Source: an uncultured Eubacterium sp. (GTDB taxonomy: Bacteria > Bacillota_A > Clostridia > Lachnospirales > Lachnospiraceae). From it: a stretch of DNA of 23,628 bases. The notes under the pieces were generated by a model. It had not been told where the DNA came from. It saw only the letters and a list, made by a program, of their open reading frames with translations, and ran no database searches. The translations under genes were made by a program, and so were the position numbers. Below are positions 1 through 9,224 of this stretch, in pieces; positions within the stretch are counted from its first letter, which is position 1, and every line of letters starts with the position of its first letter. Location: NCBI GenBank assembly GCA_948468465.1, contig CAOKJJ010000069.1, positions 1-23,628 of the forward strand. The letters run 5' to 3'.

Positions 1-32
1 GCAAACAAAAAGAAGATCAGGAAGGTGATTGC

Positions 33-521
33 ATGTCAGTAAAAGACACCAGAATTAAACCATACACAGGAGAAAAGATTAAAATCCACCCATATGAGCA
101 TAAGGCACAGTATTACGAAACAGATCAGATGGGAATCATACACCATTCCAATTATATCCGATGGATGGAAGAAGCCAGGATGGATCTGATGGACCAGATG
201 GGATTCAGCTACAAAGCGATGGAAGAGATGGAAATTATCAGTCCGGTGCTTTCGGTAAACTGTGAGTATAAGAGCATGGTGCATTTTCGTGATACGGTCG
301 TTATCGAAGCCAGGATGGTCGACTATAACAGTGTAAAAATGAAGATCGTTTATCGTATGACGGATAAAGAAACTGGGGAACTGCGTGCAGTGGCACAGAG
401 CGAGCATTGTTTTTTGAATAACAGCGGAAAACCGATTTCTTTAAAACGGTCTTATCCTGAGATTGATACAAAGTTCTTTACGTTGTATGACGAAGACGGG
501 GAAGAGATTACAGAATTTTAA
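33..521 (+). CDS. Hotdog-fold acyl-CoA thioesterase (YbgC/FadM-like)
   Basis: This 162-residue protein belongs to the 4-hydroxybenzoyl-CoA thioesterase-like hotdog family, whose members hydrolyse acyl-CoA thioesters in the cytoplasm. The family signature is clear at residues 26-49: the candidate catalytic Asp is D31 in the ETDQMG motif, followed by HHSNY (37-41) and a helix ending in EEAR (46-49). The start at 33 has an AGGAAGG ribosome binding site at about 20-26. It leaves some 20 residues before the domain, more than is usual, so a slightly shorter N-terminus is possible, but no better start is seen. The substrate cannot be read from the sequence. The 31-nt gap to polA suggests possible cotranscription. 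Confidence 0.88.
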   Translation: MSVKDTRIKPYTGEKIKIHPYEHKAQYYETDQMGIIHHSNYIRWMEEARMDLMDQMGFSYKAMEEMEIISPVLSVNCEYKSMVHFRDTVVIEARMVDYNSVKMKIVYRMTDKETGELRAVAQSEHCFLNNSGKPISLKRSYPEIDTKFFTLYDEDGEEITEF

Positions 522-541
522 GCCGGCGCCTGCCGCTGGCT
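521..541 (+). other. Small G+C-rich hairpin between thioesterase gene and polA
   Basis: The arms AGCCGGCG (521-528) and CGCTGGCT (534-541) pair over 8 positions with one G-U, around a CCTGC loop. The hairpin overlaps the last base of the thioesterase stop codon. No T-run follows, so it is not a canonical intrinsic terminator. It could be an mRNA processing or 3'-end stabilising structure. Confidence 0.4.
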
Positions 542-567
542 GTCAATAGAAAATGAAGGAGTCATTC

Positions 568-3219
568 ATGAGCGAAAAGCTGGTTTTGATCGACGGACAC
601 AGTATATTAAACAGGGCCTTTTTCGGCATTCCTGATTTATCGAATTCCGAAGGGCTGCATACGAATGCAGTATACGGATTTTTGAATATTTTATTTCATA
701 TTCTAGAAGAAGAACAGCCGGATTATCTGACCGTTGCGTTTGATGTGAGCGCGCCGACGTTTCGTCATAAAATGTATGCGGATTATAAAGGAACGAGAAA
801 ACCGATGGCGGATCAGCTGCGGGAACAGGTGCCGGTGATGAAAGAGCTGCTCCAGGCAATGGGCGTTGCGATTGTAGAAAAAGAAGGATATGAAGCGGAC
901 GATCTGCTTGGCACGATTGCAAAACGCGCGCAGGCACAGGGAATGCTTGTTTCGATTGTATCCGGCGACAGGGATTTGCTGCAGCTGGCGTCAGAGCATA
1001 TTAAAATCCGCATTCCAAAGACAAAAAAGACCGGGACTGAGGTAGAAGATTACTATGCGGCGCAGGTGATGGAAAAATACAGCGTGACACCGGAGGAATT
1101 TATTGATGTAAAAGCGCTGATGGGCGATTCTTCGGATAATGTGCCGGGAGTGCCTGGAATCGGTGAAAAGACAGCTGTAAAAATCATCAGCCAGTATCAC
1201 AGCATTGAGAACGCATATGCGCATATTGACGATATGCCAAAATCAAAAGTCCGGGAGTCGTTCCGGGAAAATTACGAGAAGGCGCAGTTTTCAAAAAAGC
1301 TTGTTACGATAGAGGTCTATGCGGATATTGATTATGATATTTCCGGGGCAAGGCTTGGCAATCTGTATACGCCGCAGGCTTATGAAATGTGCAGGCGTCT
1401 GGAGTTTAAAAATATGCTGGCACGGTTTCAGGGCCAAATGGAAAAAACAGAGGAAAATCCGGTCAAGGAGTATTTGAAACTGGTAACGGATGCCGCGCAG
1501 GCCGCACAGATATTTGAAACGCTCAAAACAGCGGAAAAATCCGCGGTTCAGCTTATCACAGAAGAAAAGGGAAGCATTGTCGGACTGTCAGCCGCGGTAT
1601 CTGAAAAAGAAGTTTATTTTATTCCATGCGGACAGGATGTTATCTCGCAGCAGCAGCTGTGCGAGCAGCTTGCGCAGGTTCTGACATCGGGAAATCATGT
1701 TGCGTCATTTGACATCAAGCATGCGTTGAAATATATAGATATTCCCGCGCAAAAGCAGTTATTTGATATTTCGATCGCGGCTTACCTGCTGAATCCTCTG
1801 AAAAGTGAATATCCTTATGAAGATGTTGCAAAGGATTACCTGGGGCAGATGTTTTTGTCGAGGGCGGATTTGATCGGAAAGGTGCCTTATGCGCAGGCGA
1901 TGCGCGAGCAGCCGCAGCAGTTTCTGGAGGCAGTCTGCTATCCGGCATATACGGCTTATCACGCGATGGATGTGCTGATGGAAAAGCTTGCCGCGGCAGG
2001 CATGCAAAAGCTGTTTACAGATGTTGAAATGCCGTTGGTCTATACGCTGTCGGATATGGAAAAAGAAGGGATTTACTGCGATTCCAAAGCGCTGGAGGAA
2101 TACGGAAATAAGCTGCAGGAACGTATTTTGGAGCTGGAAAAGATCATTTATGAAGGCGCCGGAGAGACGTTTAATATTAATTCGCCAAAACAGCTCGGCG
2201 TGATTTTATTTGAAAAGCTGAAAATGCCGTATGGAAAAAAGACGAAAACAGGTTATTCGACGGCGGCGGATGTGCTGGACAAGCTGGCTCCGGAATATCC
2301 GCTCGTTGCGCAGATTTTAGAATACCGACAGCTGGCAAAGCTGAAATCCACGTATGCGGATGGACTGGCAGCGGTGATCGGTACAGACGGGCGGATTCAT
2401 ACGACGTTTAACCAGACGATTACCGCGACCGGGCGTTTAAGCAGTACAGAGCCGAATCTGCAGAACATTCCCATTCGGATGGAGCTTGGCAGGCTGATTC
2501 GCAAAGTATTCCTGCCGAGGGAAGGCTGCGTGTTTTTAGACGCGGATTATTCCCAGATCGAACTGCGTGTGCTGGCGCATATGTCCGCGGATGAAAATCT
2601 GATTCAGGCATATAAACAGGCGCAGGATATCCACCGTATGACGGCGTCACAGGTATTTCATGTCCCGTTTGATGAAGTGACGGATTTACAGCGCAGAAAC
2701 GCAAAAGCAGTAAATTTTGGGATAGTATACGGAATCAGTTCGTTTGGGTTAAGTCAGGATCTGAGCATTACGAGAAAAGAAGCGCAGGACTATATCGAAC
2801 AGTATTTTCAGACATATCCCGGTGTTAAGGCATTTTTGGATAAAATGGTAAAAGAGGCAAAAGAAACAGGGAAGGTTGTTTCGATGTATGGCCGCATACG
2901 TCCCGTGCCGGAATTAAAATCAAGCAATTTTATGCAGCGGTCTTTTGGAGAGCGTGTGGCGATGAATTCTCCGATTCAGGGAACGGCGGCGGATATTATT
3001 AAAATCGCGATGAATCGGGTGCATGACAGACTTTTGGCAGAGGGATTGAAATCCAGGCTGATTCTGCAGGTGCACGATGAGCTTCTTGTAGAGACGTATC
3101 GGGAAGAGATGGAACAGGTATCGGAAATATTGAAGCAGGAGATGCATCATGCGGCAGATCTGGCAGTTGCGCTGGAGATAGACATGCATTCTGGCACAAA
3201 CTGGTATGAGGCAAAGTAG
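568..3219 (+). CDS. polA: DNA polymerase I
   Basis: This is a full-length family A DNA polymerase of 883 residues, used in Okazaki fragment maturation and repair. The N-terminal 290 residues are the 5'-3' exonuclease (FEN) domain, beginning LVLIDGHSILNRAFFG and containing a GDSSDNVPGVPGIG helix-hairpin-helix. The polymerase motifs are intact: motif A with D660 in DADYSQIELR, motif B with K713 and Y721, and motif C HDE at 836-838. The middle domain keeps the fold context (VGLSAAV, YFIPCG), but the Exo I acidic pair expected before it is not there, so proofreading is probably absent, as in Bacillus Pol I. I chose 568 over the in-frame ATG at 553 because GAAGGAG sits 6 nt upstream of 568. Confidence 0.97.
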   Translation: MSEKLVLIDGHSILNRAFFGIPDLSNSEGLHTNAVYGFLNILFHILEEEQPDYLTVAFDVSAPTFRHKMYADYKGTRKPMADQLREQVPVMKELLQAMGVAIVEKEGYEADDLLGTIAKRAQAQGMLVSIVSGDRDLLQLASEHIKIRIPKTKKTGTEVEDYYAAQVMEKYSVTPEEFIDVKALMGDSSDNVPGVPGIGEKTAVKIISQYHSIENAYAHIDDMPKSKVRESFRENYEKAQFSKKLVTIEVYADIDYDISGARLGNLYTPQAYEMCRRLEFKNMLARFQGQMEKTEENPVKEYLKLVTDAAQAAQIFETLKTAEKSAVQLITEEKGSIVGLSAAVSEKEVYFIPCGQDVISQQQLCEQLAQVLTSGNHVASFDIKHALKYIDIPAQKQLFDISIAAYLLNPLKSEYPYEDVAKDYLGQMFLSRADLIGKVPYAQAMREQPQQFLEAVCYPAYTAYHAMDVLMEKLAAAGMQKLFTDVEMPLVYTLSDMEKEGIYCDSKALEEYGNKLQERILELEKIIYEGAGETFNINSPKQLGVILFEKLKMPYGKKTKTGYSTAADVLDKLAPEYPLVAQILEYRQLAKLKSTYADGLAAVIGTDGRIHTTFNQTITATGRLSSTEPNLQNIPIRMELGRLIRKVFLPREGCVFLDADYSQIELRVLAHMSADENLIQAYKQAQDIHRMTASQVFHVPFDEVTDLQRRNAKAVNFGIVYGISSFGLSQDLSITRKEAQDYIEQYFQTYPGVKAFLDKMVKEAKETGKVVSMYGRIRPVPELKSSNFMQRSFGERVAMNSPIQGTAADIIKIAMNRVHDRLLAEGLKSRLILQVHDELLVETYREEMEQVSEILKQEMHHAADLAVALEIDMHSGTNWYEAK

Positions 3220-3288
3220 ACAGACAGCAGCGGTTCAGCGGGTTATCGGAACGGCTGCTGGAAATAAGAAACGGTCAGGGTGAACGGA

Positions 3289-6200
3289 ATGAAATTTATT
3301 GGAATTACGGGCGGGGTCGGTGCTGGAAAGTCTACCATACTTGCCTATCTGAGGAAAAATTACAGGGTCAGGACGCTGATAGCGGATGAGGTCGCCCATG
3401 ATATTATGGAGCCGGGATACGACTGCTATGTAAGGCTGCAAAAAGAATTTGCACAGGAAAAAATATGGCTCCATAACGGCAGGTTCAACAGACAGCGTCT
3501 GGCGGAGGTTATCTTTGCGGACGAGGAAAAGAGGGAGCGGCTGAACAGCATCGTCCACCCTGCGGTAAAGGAATATATTTTAAAGGAAGTGGAAAAAGAA
3601 CGCAGGAGCGGATCGACAGATTATGTTGTATTGGAAGCGGCGCTTTTGATTGAAGATGGCTATGGGCAGATTTGCGACGAGCTGTGGTATGTTTATGTGA
3701 CAGAGGAAAACCGCAGACAGCGCCTGATCGAAACCCGCGGCTATTCGGATGAAAAGATAGAGCAGATGTTTGCGGCACAGCTTACCGAAGGAGAATACCG
3801 CAGGCACTGCCAGGTGGTCATAGATAATAACGGACCGATTGCGCAGGTTTATTTGCAGCTGGCGCAGCTGCTGAATGATAAAGGAGACAGAAGTATGGAA
3901 AGAGCACTCGGACGGGAAGACAGACGAAAAGACGCACAAAAGGAAGAAGAGCTGCAATACGTATTCGGACTGGATATCGGTACGCGCAATGTGGTAGGTA
4001 CGGTAGGATATAAAAAAGATAAAGAATTTATTGTAGTCGCGCAGTACGCGATGGAGCATGAGACAAGAGCGATGCTGGACGGCCAGATTCATGATATCGG
4101 CCGTGTCGGACGTACCATATCCATGATTAAAGAAAAGCTGGAAGATCAGATCGGACAGGAGCTTACCGAAGTGTGCATAGCAGCAGCCGGACGTGTGTTA
4201 AAAACCGTGACGACATATGTGGAGTATGAATTTCCGGAAGAAACAGTAGTGACCGGGGAGCATATCCATACGCTGGACCTGCTTGGCGTGGATAAGGCGG
4301 CGCAGGAATTAAAAGAAGCGAACGATACAAAATACAAGTTTTACTGTGTCGGCTATTCGGTTATGAAATATTATATCAATGATGAAATATTTTCCAACCT
4401 GGAAAGCCATAAGGCGGATAAAATATCGGAAAAGATTATTGTGACGTTTCTGCCGGAAGATGTTGTGGATGGATTGTATATGGCCGTTGGATTTGCCGGG
4501 CTTACGGTTGCCAACATGACGCTGGAGCCGATTGCCGCGATTGACGTGGCCATTCCTGAAAATTTCCGCATGCTGAACATTGCGCTGGTAGATGTCGGCG
4601 CCGGAACATCGGATATTTCCCTGACGAGAGACGGCAGCATTATTGCCTACGGCATGATTCCATTTGCCGGAGATGAGCTGACGGAGATGATCGTGCAGCA
4701 TTATCTTGTTGACTTTAAGATGGCGGAGCATATTAAGCTGTCCGCGGCTGTGGATGATGAGATTGAATTTGAAGATATTATGAGCTTAAAGCATACGATC
4801 AAAGCGGAAGAAGTATGGAAGCTGACAGAGCCGTTAGTCGACAAGATGACGACCGAGGTGGCGGCAAAGATCAGGGAATTAAATGGGGATCAGAGTGTGA
4901 GCGCCACATTTATCGTAGGCGGAGGCGGAAAGATTCACGGATTTGATGAAATGCTTGCTCAAAAACTGGAGCTGCCGCAGGAGCGTGTGGCACTGCGCGG
5001 CGAGGAAGTGTTAAAAGAAGTTACCTTTGTGCAGGAGGATATTGTAAAAGATCCGCTTCTTGTAACGCCGATTGGTATCTGTCTGAATTATTACGAGCAG
5101 AAAAATAACTTTATTATGGTACGGTTTAACGGGGAGCGGTTAAAGCTGTATGATAATAACAAACTAACGATCGTAGACGCAGCCATTCAGGCTGGATTTC
5201 CAAATGACCAGCTGTTTCCAAAACGTGGGCGTGAGATTAATTTTACGGTGAACGGCAGGCCGCGCATCGTCCGGGGAGACGCCGGAGAAGCGGCAATTAT
5301 ACGGATGAATGACCGTCCGGCTTCGATCAATACGCCGATTGAGCCGAACTGCGTCATTACAATTGAACCTTCCACCGCAGGAAGAGAGGCGCACTATCTT
5401 GTCGGTCAGCTGGAAGAATATCACAGCTCGACGATTACGTTTGAGGTAAACGGCAAGCTCATTACCTGTCCGCGTTATGTGGAAGTAAACGGCGTATTGG
5501 AGCCGCCGACCTATGAGATCAAAGAGCATGACGCGATCGTGACAAGGAGCTTTTATACCGTAGCGCAGCTGGCGGAGTTTATGGACGTAGAGCTGGATAT
5601 GGATGCGGATATTCTGGTCAATAACCGCGTCGAAGACTTGCAGGCGCTTGTATACGAGAATTTCAGCGTGGACTGGAAAGTCATTTCCTATCGCTCGACG
5701 CCGCAGGATGTATATCCGGACGCGCCGCCGAAAAGACTGCCGCAGCCTGCCGAAAGCGATGCCGTCCGTCAGCAGGAACGCATCGAAGGCCCGGTGCATA
5801 TTCCAATGCTGCCGCAAAACGGCGCCGCACAGAACAAAGCGGCGGCTGCACAGATACAGCCCGATGCAGGCGTGCAGGCAGCTGCTTCGGACTTGCCTGA
5901 ACAGCTGCCGCCGCTGCCGGAGATTGATGATCTGAGCCTTACGCCGGAAACAACAGACAGCAGCCGGAATGCGGCGGATGATACGGCATCAGACCATACC
6001 GCATCAGATCATACGGTATCAGCAAACACAGCTGTTCCGCCTGTGAATGCAGAAGTATTGCTGGATGTTGTAAAAGATACACTGGCAGGAACACCTGCGG
6101 ATGCAGCATATACAGGGCCGGCTTCGGCAGCGACGCCGATACAGGGAGGCACAGCGTCTTCAGGTCAGCAGGAACTGCAGCAGCCATTGAGCCAGCAAGT

Positions 6201-6645
6201 ACCGCAGCAGCAGACAGGTCAGCCAGCACCGCAGCAGCCACAGCAAATGCAGCAGCAGTCATCAGAACAGCAAACACAGCAGCACGCATTACCGCAGCAA
6301 TCGCCGCAACAGCAGGTACAGCAATCGTTACAGCAGCAGTCGCCGCAAACGCAGCAGCAGTCATCACCGTTGCAGGAACCGCAAATGCAGCAGTTATCAC
6401 CGTCACAGGAACTGCAAACAAAGCAGCAGGAAGAACCGTCCATGGCGGTTACTGTAAACGGAGAAACGATTGTGATGAAGCGCAAAAAAGAATATATTTT
6501 TGTAGATATTTTTGATTATATATTATTCGATCTGTCACAGTCGCGCGGACGGATGCTTGTGACACAAATAAACGGCGAAGATGCGCAATATACACAGCTG
6601 CTGCATCCGGGAGATAAAATAGACATTTATTGGAAGGAAAACTGA
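3289..6645 (+). CDS. coaE: Dephospho-CoA kinase joined in frame to a large FtsA-like ATPase
   Basis: One open frame encodes two proteins that are normally separate. Numbering from the GTG at 3280, residues 4-205 are a complete CoaE, which phosphorylates dephospho-CoA in the last step of CoA synthesis: P-loop GGVGAGKST at 11-19, VVLEAALLIE, and the closing RRHCQVVIDNNG. Residues 206-1121 are an actin/Hsp70-fold protein of the FtsA/PilM type: FGLDIGTRN (D232), LVDVGAGTSD (D438) and FIVGGGGKIHG (from 544) are its nucleotide-binding motifs. Beyond these lie beta-rich VNG-containing segments, a Gln-rich linker (about 961-1051) and a conserved-looking C-terminal domain of about 70 residues. No transmembrane segment is evident. 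The ATG at 3289 is preferred because AGGGTG lies 6 nt before it. The stop is 1 nt from the next gene. The role of the FtsA-like part is unknown. Confidence 0.9.
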   Translation: MKFIGITGGVGAGKSTILAYLRKNYRVRTLIADEVAHDIMEPGYDCYVRLQKEFAQEKIWLHNGRFNRQRLAEVIFADEEKRERLNSIVHPAVKEYILKEVEKERRSGSTDYVVLEAALLIEDGYGQICDELWYVYVTEENRRQRLIETRGYSDEKIEQMFAAQLTEGEYRRHCQVVIDNNGPIAQVYLQLAQLLNDKGDRSMERALGREDRRKDAQKEEELQYVFGLDIGTRNVVGTVGYKKDKEFIVVAQYAMEHETRAMLDGQIHDIGRVGRTISMIKEKLEDQIGQELTEVCIAAAGRVLKTVTTYVEYEFPEETVVTGEHIHTLDLLGVDKAAQELKEANDTKYKFYCVGYSVMKYYINDEIFSNLESHKADKISEKIIVTFLPEDVVDGLYMAVGFAGLTVANMTLEPIAAIDVAIPENFRMLNIALVDVGAGTSDISLTRDGSIIAYGMIPFAGDELTEMIVQHYLVDFKMAEHIKLSAAVDDEIEFEDIMSLKHTIKAEEVWKLTEPLVDKMTTEVAAKIRELNGDQSVSATFIVGGGGKIHGFDEMLAQKLELPQERVALRGEEVLKEVTFVQEDIVKDPLLVTPIGICLNYYEQKNNFIMVRFNGERLKLYDNNKLTIVDAAIQAGFPNDQLFPKRGREINFTVNGRPRIVRGDAGEAAIIRMNDRPASINTPIEPNCVITIEPSTAGREAHYLVGQLEEYHSSTITFEVNGKLITCPRYVEVNGVLEPPTYEIKEHDAIVTRSFYTVAQLAEFMDVELDMDADILVNNRVEDLQALVYENFSVDWKVISYRSTPQDVYPDAPPKRLPQPAESDAVRQQERIEGPVHIPMLPQNGAAQNKAAAAQIQPDAGVQAAASDLPEQLPPLPEIDDLSLTPETTDSSRNAADDTASDHTASDHTVSANTAVPPVNAEVLLDVVKDTLAGTPADAAYTGPASAATPIQGGTASSGQQELQQPLSQQVPQQQTGQPAPQQPQQMQQQSSEQQTQQHALPQQSPQQQVQQSLQQQSPQTQQQSSPLQEPQMQQLSPSQELQTKQQEEPSMAVTVNGETIVMKRKKEYIFVDIFDYILFDLSQSRGRMLVTQINGEDAQYTQLLHPGDKIDIYWKEN
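3881..3897 (+). promoter_or_regulatory. Internal ribosome binding site and start codon for the FtsA-like part
   Basis: AAGGAG (3881-3886) stands 8 nt before an in-frame ATG (3895-3897) exactly at the junction of the CoaE and FtsA-like domains. A separate 916-residue FtsA-like protein (3895-6645) can therefore be made whether or not the fusion is also made. The site looks like a normal intergenic start signal that has been read through. Confidence 0.65.
6160..6430 (+). repeat. CAG/CAA-rich tract encoding a glutamine-rich linker
   Basis: The tract is dominated by CAG and CAA codons with scattered Ser, Pro, Leu, Met and Thr codons. It encodes a low-complexity Gln-rich linker of about 90 residues between the core and the C-terminal domain of the FtsA-like protein. 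Just upstream, a 15-nt unit encoding ASDHT is repeated imperfectly (about 5985-6019). Such tracts tend to vary in length between strains. Confidence 0.85.
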
Positions 6646-6646
6646 C

Positions 6647-7444
6647 ATGGAATTATGTAGTATTGCAAGCGGCAGCAGCGGAAACTGTATTTGTGTCGGC
6701 ACGCAGGAATCCCATCTGCTTGTGGATGCGGGAATCAGCGGGAAACGGATTGAATCGGGACTCAATTCCGTAGGATTAAAGACGAGCGAGATGGAAGCCA
6801 TCCTGGTGACGCATGAGCATATTGACCATATCGCAGGGCTCGGCGTGCTGGCAAGACGTTATGGACTGCCGATATACGGGACGCAGGGAACGCTGGACGC
6901 GGTACGTGCGGTGAAGTCTGTCGGCGCGATTGATCAGGAATTGATGCATCCGATTGTACCGGAGCAGGAATTTCAGATTGGAGATATGATCGTGCATCCG
7001 ATTTCGATTTCACATGATGCGGCGGATCCTGTCGCTTACATTATGAAAACAGACGATAAAAAAATCGGTGTCATTACAGACCTTGGCACTTACGACGACA
7101 GTCTTGTGGAAAAGCTGCAGGAAATGGATATTTTACTGCTGGAAGCAAACCATGATGTGCGCATGCTTCAGACTGGCAGCTATCCATATCCGCTCAAACA
7201 GCGTATTTTAGGCGATAAGGGGCATTTGTCCAATGTGCTGTCCGGGCGTCTGCTCGGCCGTCTTTTGCACGATCGCTTTCGGGCGGTTGTGCTGGGACAT
7301 CTGAGCAAGGAAAATAACTTTGCGGAGCTTGCGTATGAAACGGTGCGGCTGGAAGTATCAATGGGCGAAAATCCCTATAAAGGAGACGATTTTCCGATTT
7401 ATGTGGCAAAGCGCAGCGAAGCGTCACAGATGATTTGTGCGTAG
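6647..7444 (+). CDS. Metallo-beta-lactamase-fold hydrolase, YycJ/WalJ type
   Basis: This 265-residue protein has the metallo-beta-lactamase fold of the YycJ (WalJ) group, with nuclease-like members. The metal-binding motif is H56-E-H58-I-D60-H61, followed by later ligands in ISHDAADP, ITDLGTY and LGHLSKENN. The start SIASGSSGNC is typical of the group. No signal peptide is present, so it is cytoplasmic. It starts 1 nt after the stop of the FtsA-like gene, which implies translational coupling and cotranscription. Family members have been linked to double-strand break handling and cell-wall signalling in Bacillus; whether that holds here is not shown by the sequence. Confidence 0.9.
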   Translation: MELCSIASGSSGNCICVGTQESHLLVDAGISGKRIESGLNSVGLKTSEMEAILVTHEHIDHIAGLGVLARRYGLPIYGTQGTLDAVRAVKSVGAIDQELMHPIVPEQEFQIGDMIVHPISISHDAADPVAYIMKTDDKKIGVITDLGTYDDSLVEKLQEMDILLLEANHDVRMLQTGSYPYPLKQRILGDKGHLSNVLSGRLLGRLLHDRFRAVVLGHLSKENNFAELAYETVRLEVSMGENPYKGDDFPIYVAKRSEASQMICA

Positions 7445-7520
7445 CAGACAGCGGATGCGGCAATTTTGCTGAAATAGCTGCCTGAGACGATTGGTGAATA
7501 AAAGAAAGAGAGAAAATAGA

Positions 7521-7817
7521 ATGGAGCAGACAGCAGAAAAACGGTCAGATAAAACGATTATTACGGTACTTGGCAAAGATACGGTTGGAATTATCGCGAA
7601 AGTATGCACGTATTTATCAGAGAAAAACATCAATGTGTTAGACATTTCCCAGACAATTGTTCAGGGATACTTTCATATGATGATGATCGTGGAAATGAAT
7701 GATTCTAAAGTGACATTTTCCAAATGTTCGGAAGAACTGGATAAAATCGGTGAAGCAATCGGAGTAAGCATCAAGTGCCAGAAAGAAGAAATTTTTGAAA
7801 AAATGCACCGAATTTAA
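7521..7817 (+). CDS. ACT-domain protein (UPF0237 family)
   Basis: This 98-residue protein is essentially a single ACT-like domain of the GcvR/UPF0237 kind: [20 protein letters not shown], then [23 protein letters not shown] domains bind small ligands, often amino acids, and regulate partner proteins. The ATG at 7521 is preferred over upstream TTG and GTG codons because a purine-rich AAAGAGAG precedes it and the family starts close to the first strand. The gene lies 41 nt upstream of a PFL/UPF0210 gene, its usual neighbour, so the two are probably cotranscribed. The ligand is unknown. Confidence 0.88.
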   Translation: MEQTAEKRSDKTIITVLGKDTVGIIAKVCTYLSEKNINVLDISQTIVQGYFHMMMIVEMNDSKVTFSKCSEELDKIGEAIGVSIKCQKEEIFEKMHRI

Positions 7818-7858
7818 AAAAATATAAAGAAAGGAAAAGCTGTAGCGGCAAGTTTCCC

Positions 7859-9223
7859 ATGATAAATATACGAGAAGTAGCAGAGACAAATAAGATGATC
7901 GAGCAGGAAAACCTGGATGTGCGTACAATTACGCTTGGCATCAGCCTGTTAGACTGCATAGATTCGGATTTGGAAAAATTAAATGAAAAAATATACAGCA
8001 AAATTACGACGACGGCAAGAGATCTTGTAGCTGTCGGGCAAAAAATAGAAAACAGTTACTGCATTCCGATCGTAAACAAACGGATATCCGTGACACCGAT
8101 CGCACTGATTGGCGGGGCAGCGTGCAGGACACCGGATGATTATGTGACCATTGCCCGTACGCTGGACCGTGCGGCGAAAAAAACAGGCGTGAATTTTATC
8201 GGCGGGTATTCCGCGCTTGTATCCAAAGGCATGACGGCGGCGGATGAAAACCTGATCCGCTCTATACCAAAGGCGCTGGCGGAGACAGATTTTGTATGCA
8301 GTTCGGTGAATGTCGGCTCGACAAAGACGGGCATAGATATGGACGCCGTACGGTTAATGGGAGAAATTGTAAAAAAGACGGCGGAACTGACGAAGGAAAA
8401 AGATTCGATTGGATGCGCAAAGCTTGTGATCTTTTGCAATGCGCCGGATGATAATCCCTTTATGGCAGGCGCCTTTCATGGAGTGACAGAGGCGGACGCG
8501 GTTATCCATGTCGGCGTCAGCGGTCCCGGCGTTGTAAAAACCGCGTTGGAACAGGTGCGTGGAGAAAGCTTTGAAGTGCTTTGCGAAACAATCAAGAAAA
8601 CAGCGTTTAAGATTACACGCGTGGGTCAGCTGGTTGCGCAGGAAGCTTCCAGACGTCTGGGCATTCCGTTTGGCATTATAGATCTGTCATTGGCGCCGAC
8701 GCCTGCGGTTGGGGACAGCGTTGCCGACATTCTGCACGAAATCGGCGTGGAGTATGCAGGAGCGCCAGGTACGACAGCAGCTTTGGCATTATTAAATGAC
8801 CAGGTGAAAAAAGGTGGCATTATGGCTTCGTCTTATGTGGGAGGATTAAGCGGCGCGTTTATTCCGGTCAGTGAAGACCAGGGCATGATTGACGCAGTGG
8901 AAGCAAATGCGCTGACCCTGGAAAAACTGGAAGCGATGACATGCGTCTGCTCGGTAGGGCTGGATATGATCGCTATTCCGGGAGATACAAAAGCATCCTC
9001 CATATCCGGCATTATCGCAGACGAGATGGCGATCGGCATGATCAATCAGAAGACGACGGCGGTACGTCTGATTCCAGTCATCGGCAAAGATGTCGGCGGA
9101 AAGGCAGAATTTGGCGGACTGCTTGGCTATGCGCCGATTATGCCGGTAAATCCATACGACTGCAGTGCGTTTATTAGCCGTACCGGCAGGATCCCTGCGC
9201 CTGTGCACAGCTTTAAAAATTAA
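7859..9223 (+). CDS. PFL family protein (UPF0210/DUF711)
   Basis: This 454-residue protein matches the UPF0210 family along its whole length and has the usual size. Recognisable blocks are the N-terminal [20 protein letters not shown], a glycine-rich [14 protein letters not shown] region and a C-terminal [13 protein letters not shown] block. The family is related by structure to the glycyl-radical (pyruvate formate-lyase-like) barrel, but its reaction is not established. Together with the upstream ACT-domain gene it forms a pair conserved in many Firmicutes and archaea. The start at 7859 fits the family N-terminus although the ribosome binding site (AAAGGAAA about 20 nt upstream) is distant. 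Confidence 0.9.
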   Translation: MINIREVAETNKMIEQENLDVRTITLGISLLDCIDSDLEKLNEKIYSKITTTARDLVAVGQKIENSYCIPIVNKRISVTPIALIGGAACRTPDDYVTIARTLDRAAKKTGVNFIGGYSALVSKGMTAADENLIRSIPKALAETDFVCSSVNVGSTKTGIDMDAVRLMGEIVKKTAELTKEKDSIGCAKLVIFCNAPDDNPFMAGAFHGVTEADAVIHVGVSGPGVVKTALEQVRGESFEVLCETIKKTAFKITRVGQLVAQEASRRLGIPFGIIDLSLAPTPAVGDSVADILHEIGVEYAGAPGTTAALALLNDQVKKGGIMASSYVGGLSGAFIPVSEDQGMIDAVEANALTLEKLEAMTCVCSVGLDMIAIPGDTKASSISGIIADEMAIGMINQKTTAVRLIPVIGKDVGGKAEFGGLLGYAPIMPVNPYDCSAFISRTGRIPAPVHSFKN

Positions 9224-9224
9224 T

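Noticed and set aside
1..32. End of an upstream gene
   Set aside because: More than one frame is open up to or into the thioesterase start, and 32 bases are too few to identify any protein.
6219..6485. Antisense open frame encoding a strikingly Cys-rich peptide
   Set aside because: It is the reverse complement of the CAG/CAA tract, which reads as TGC/TGT codons on the other strand. No ribosome binding site supports it.
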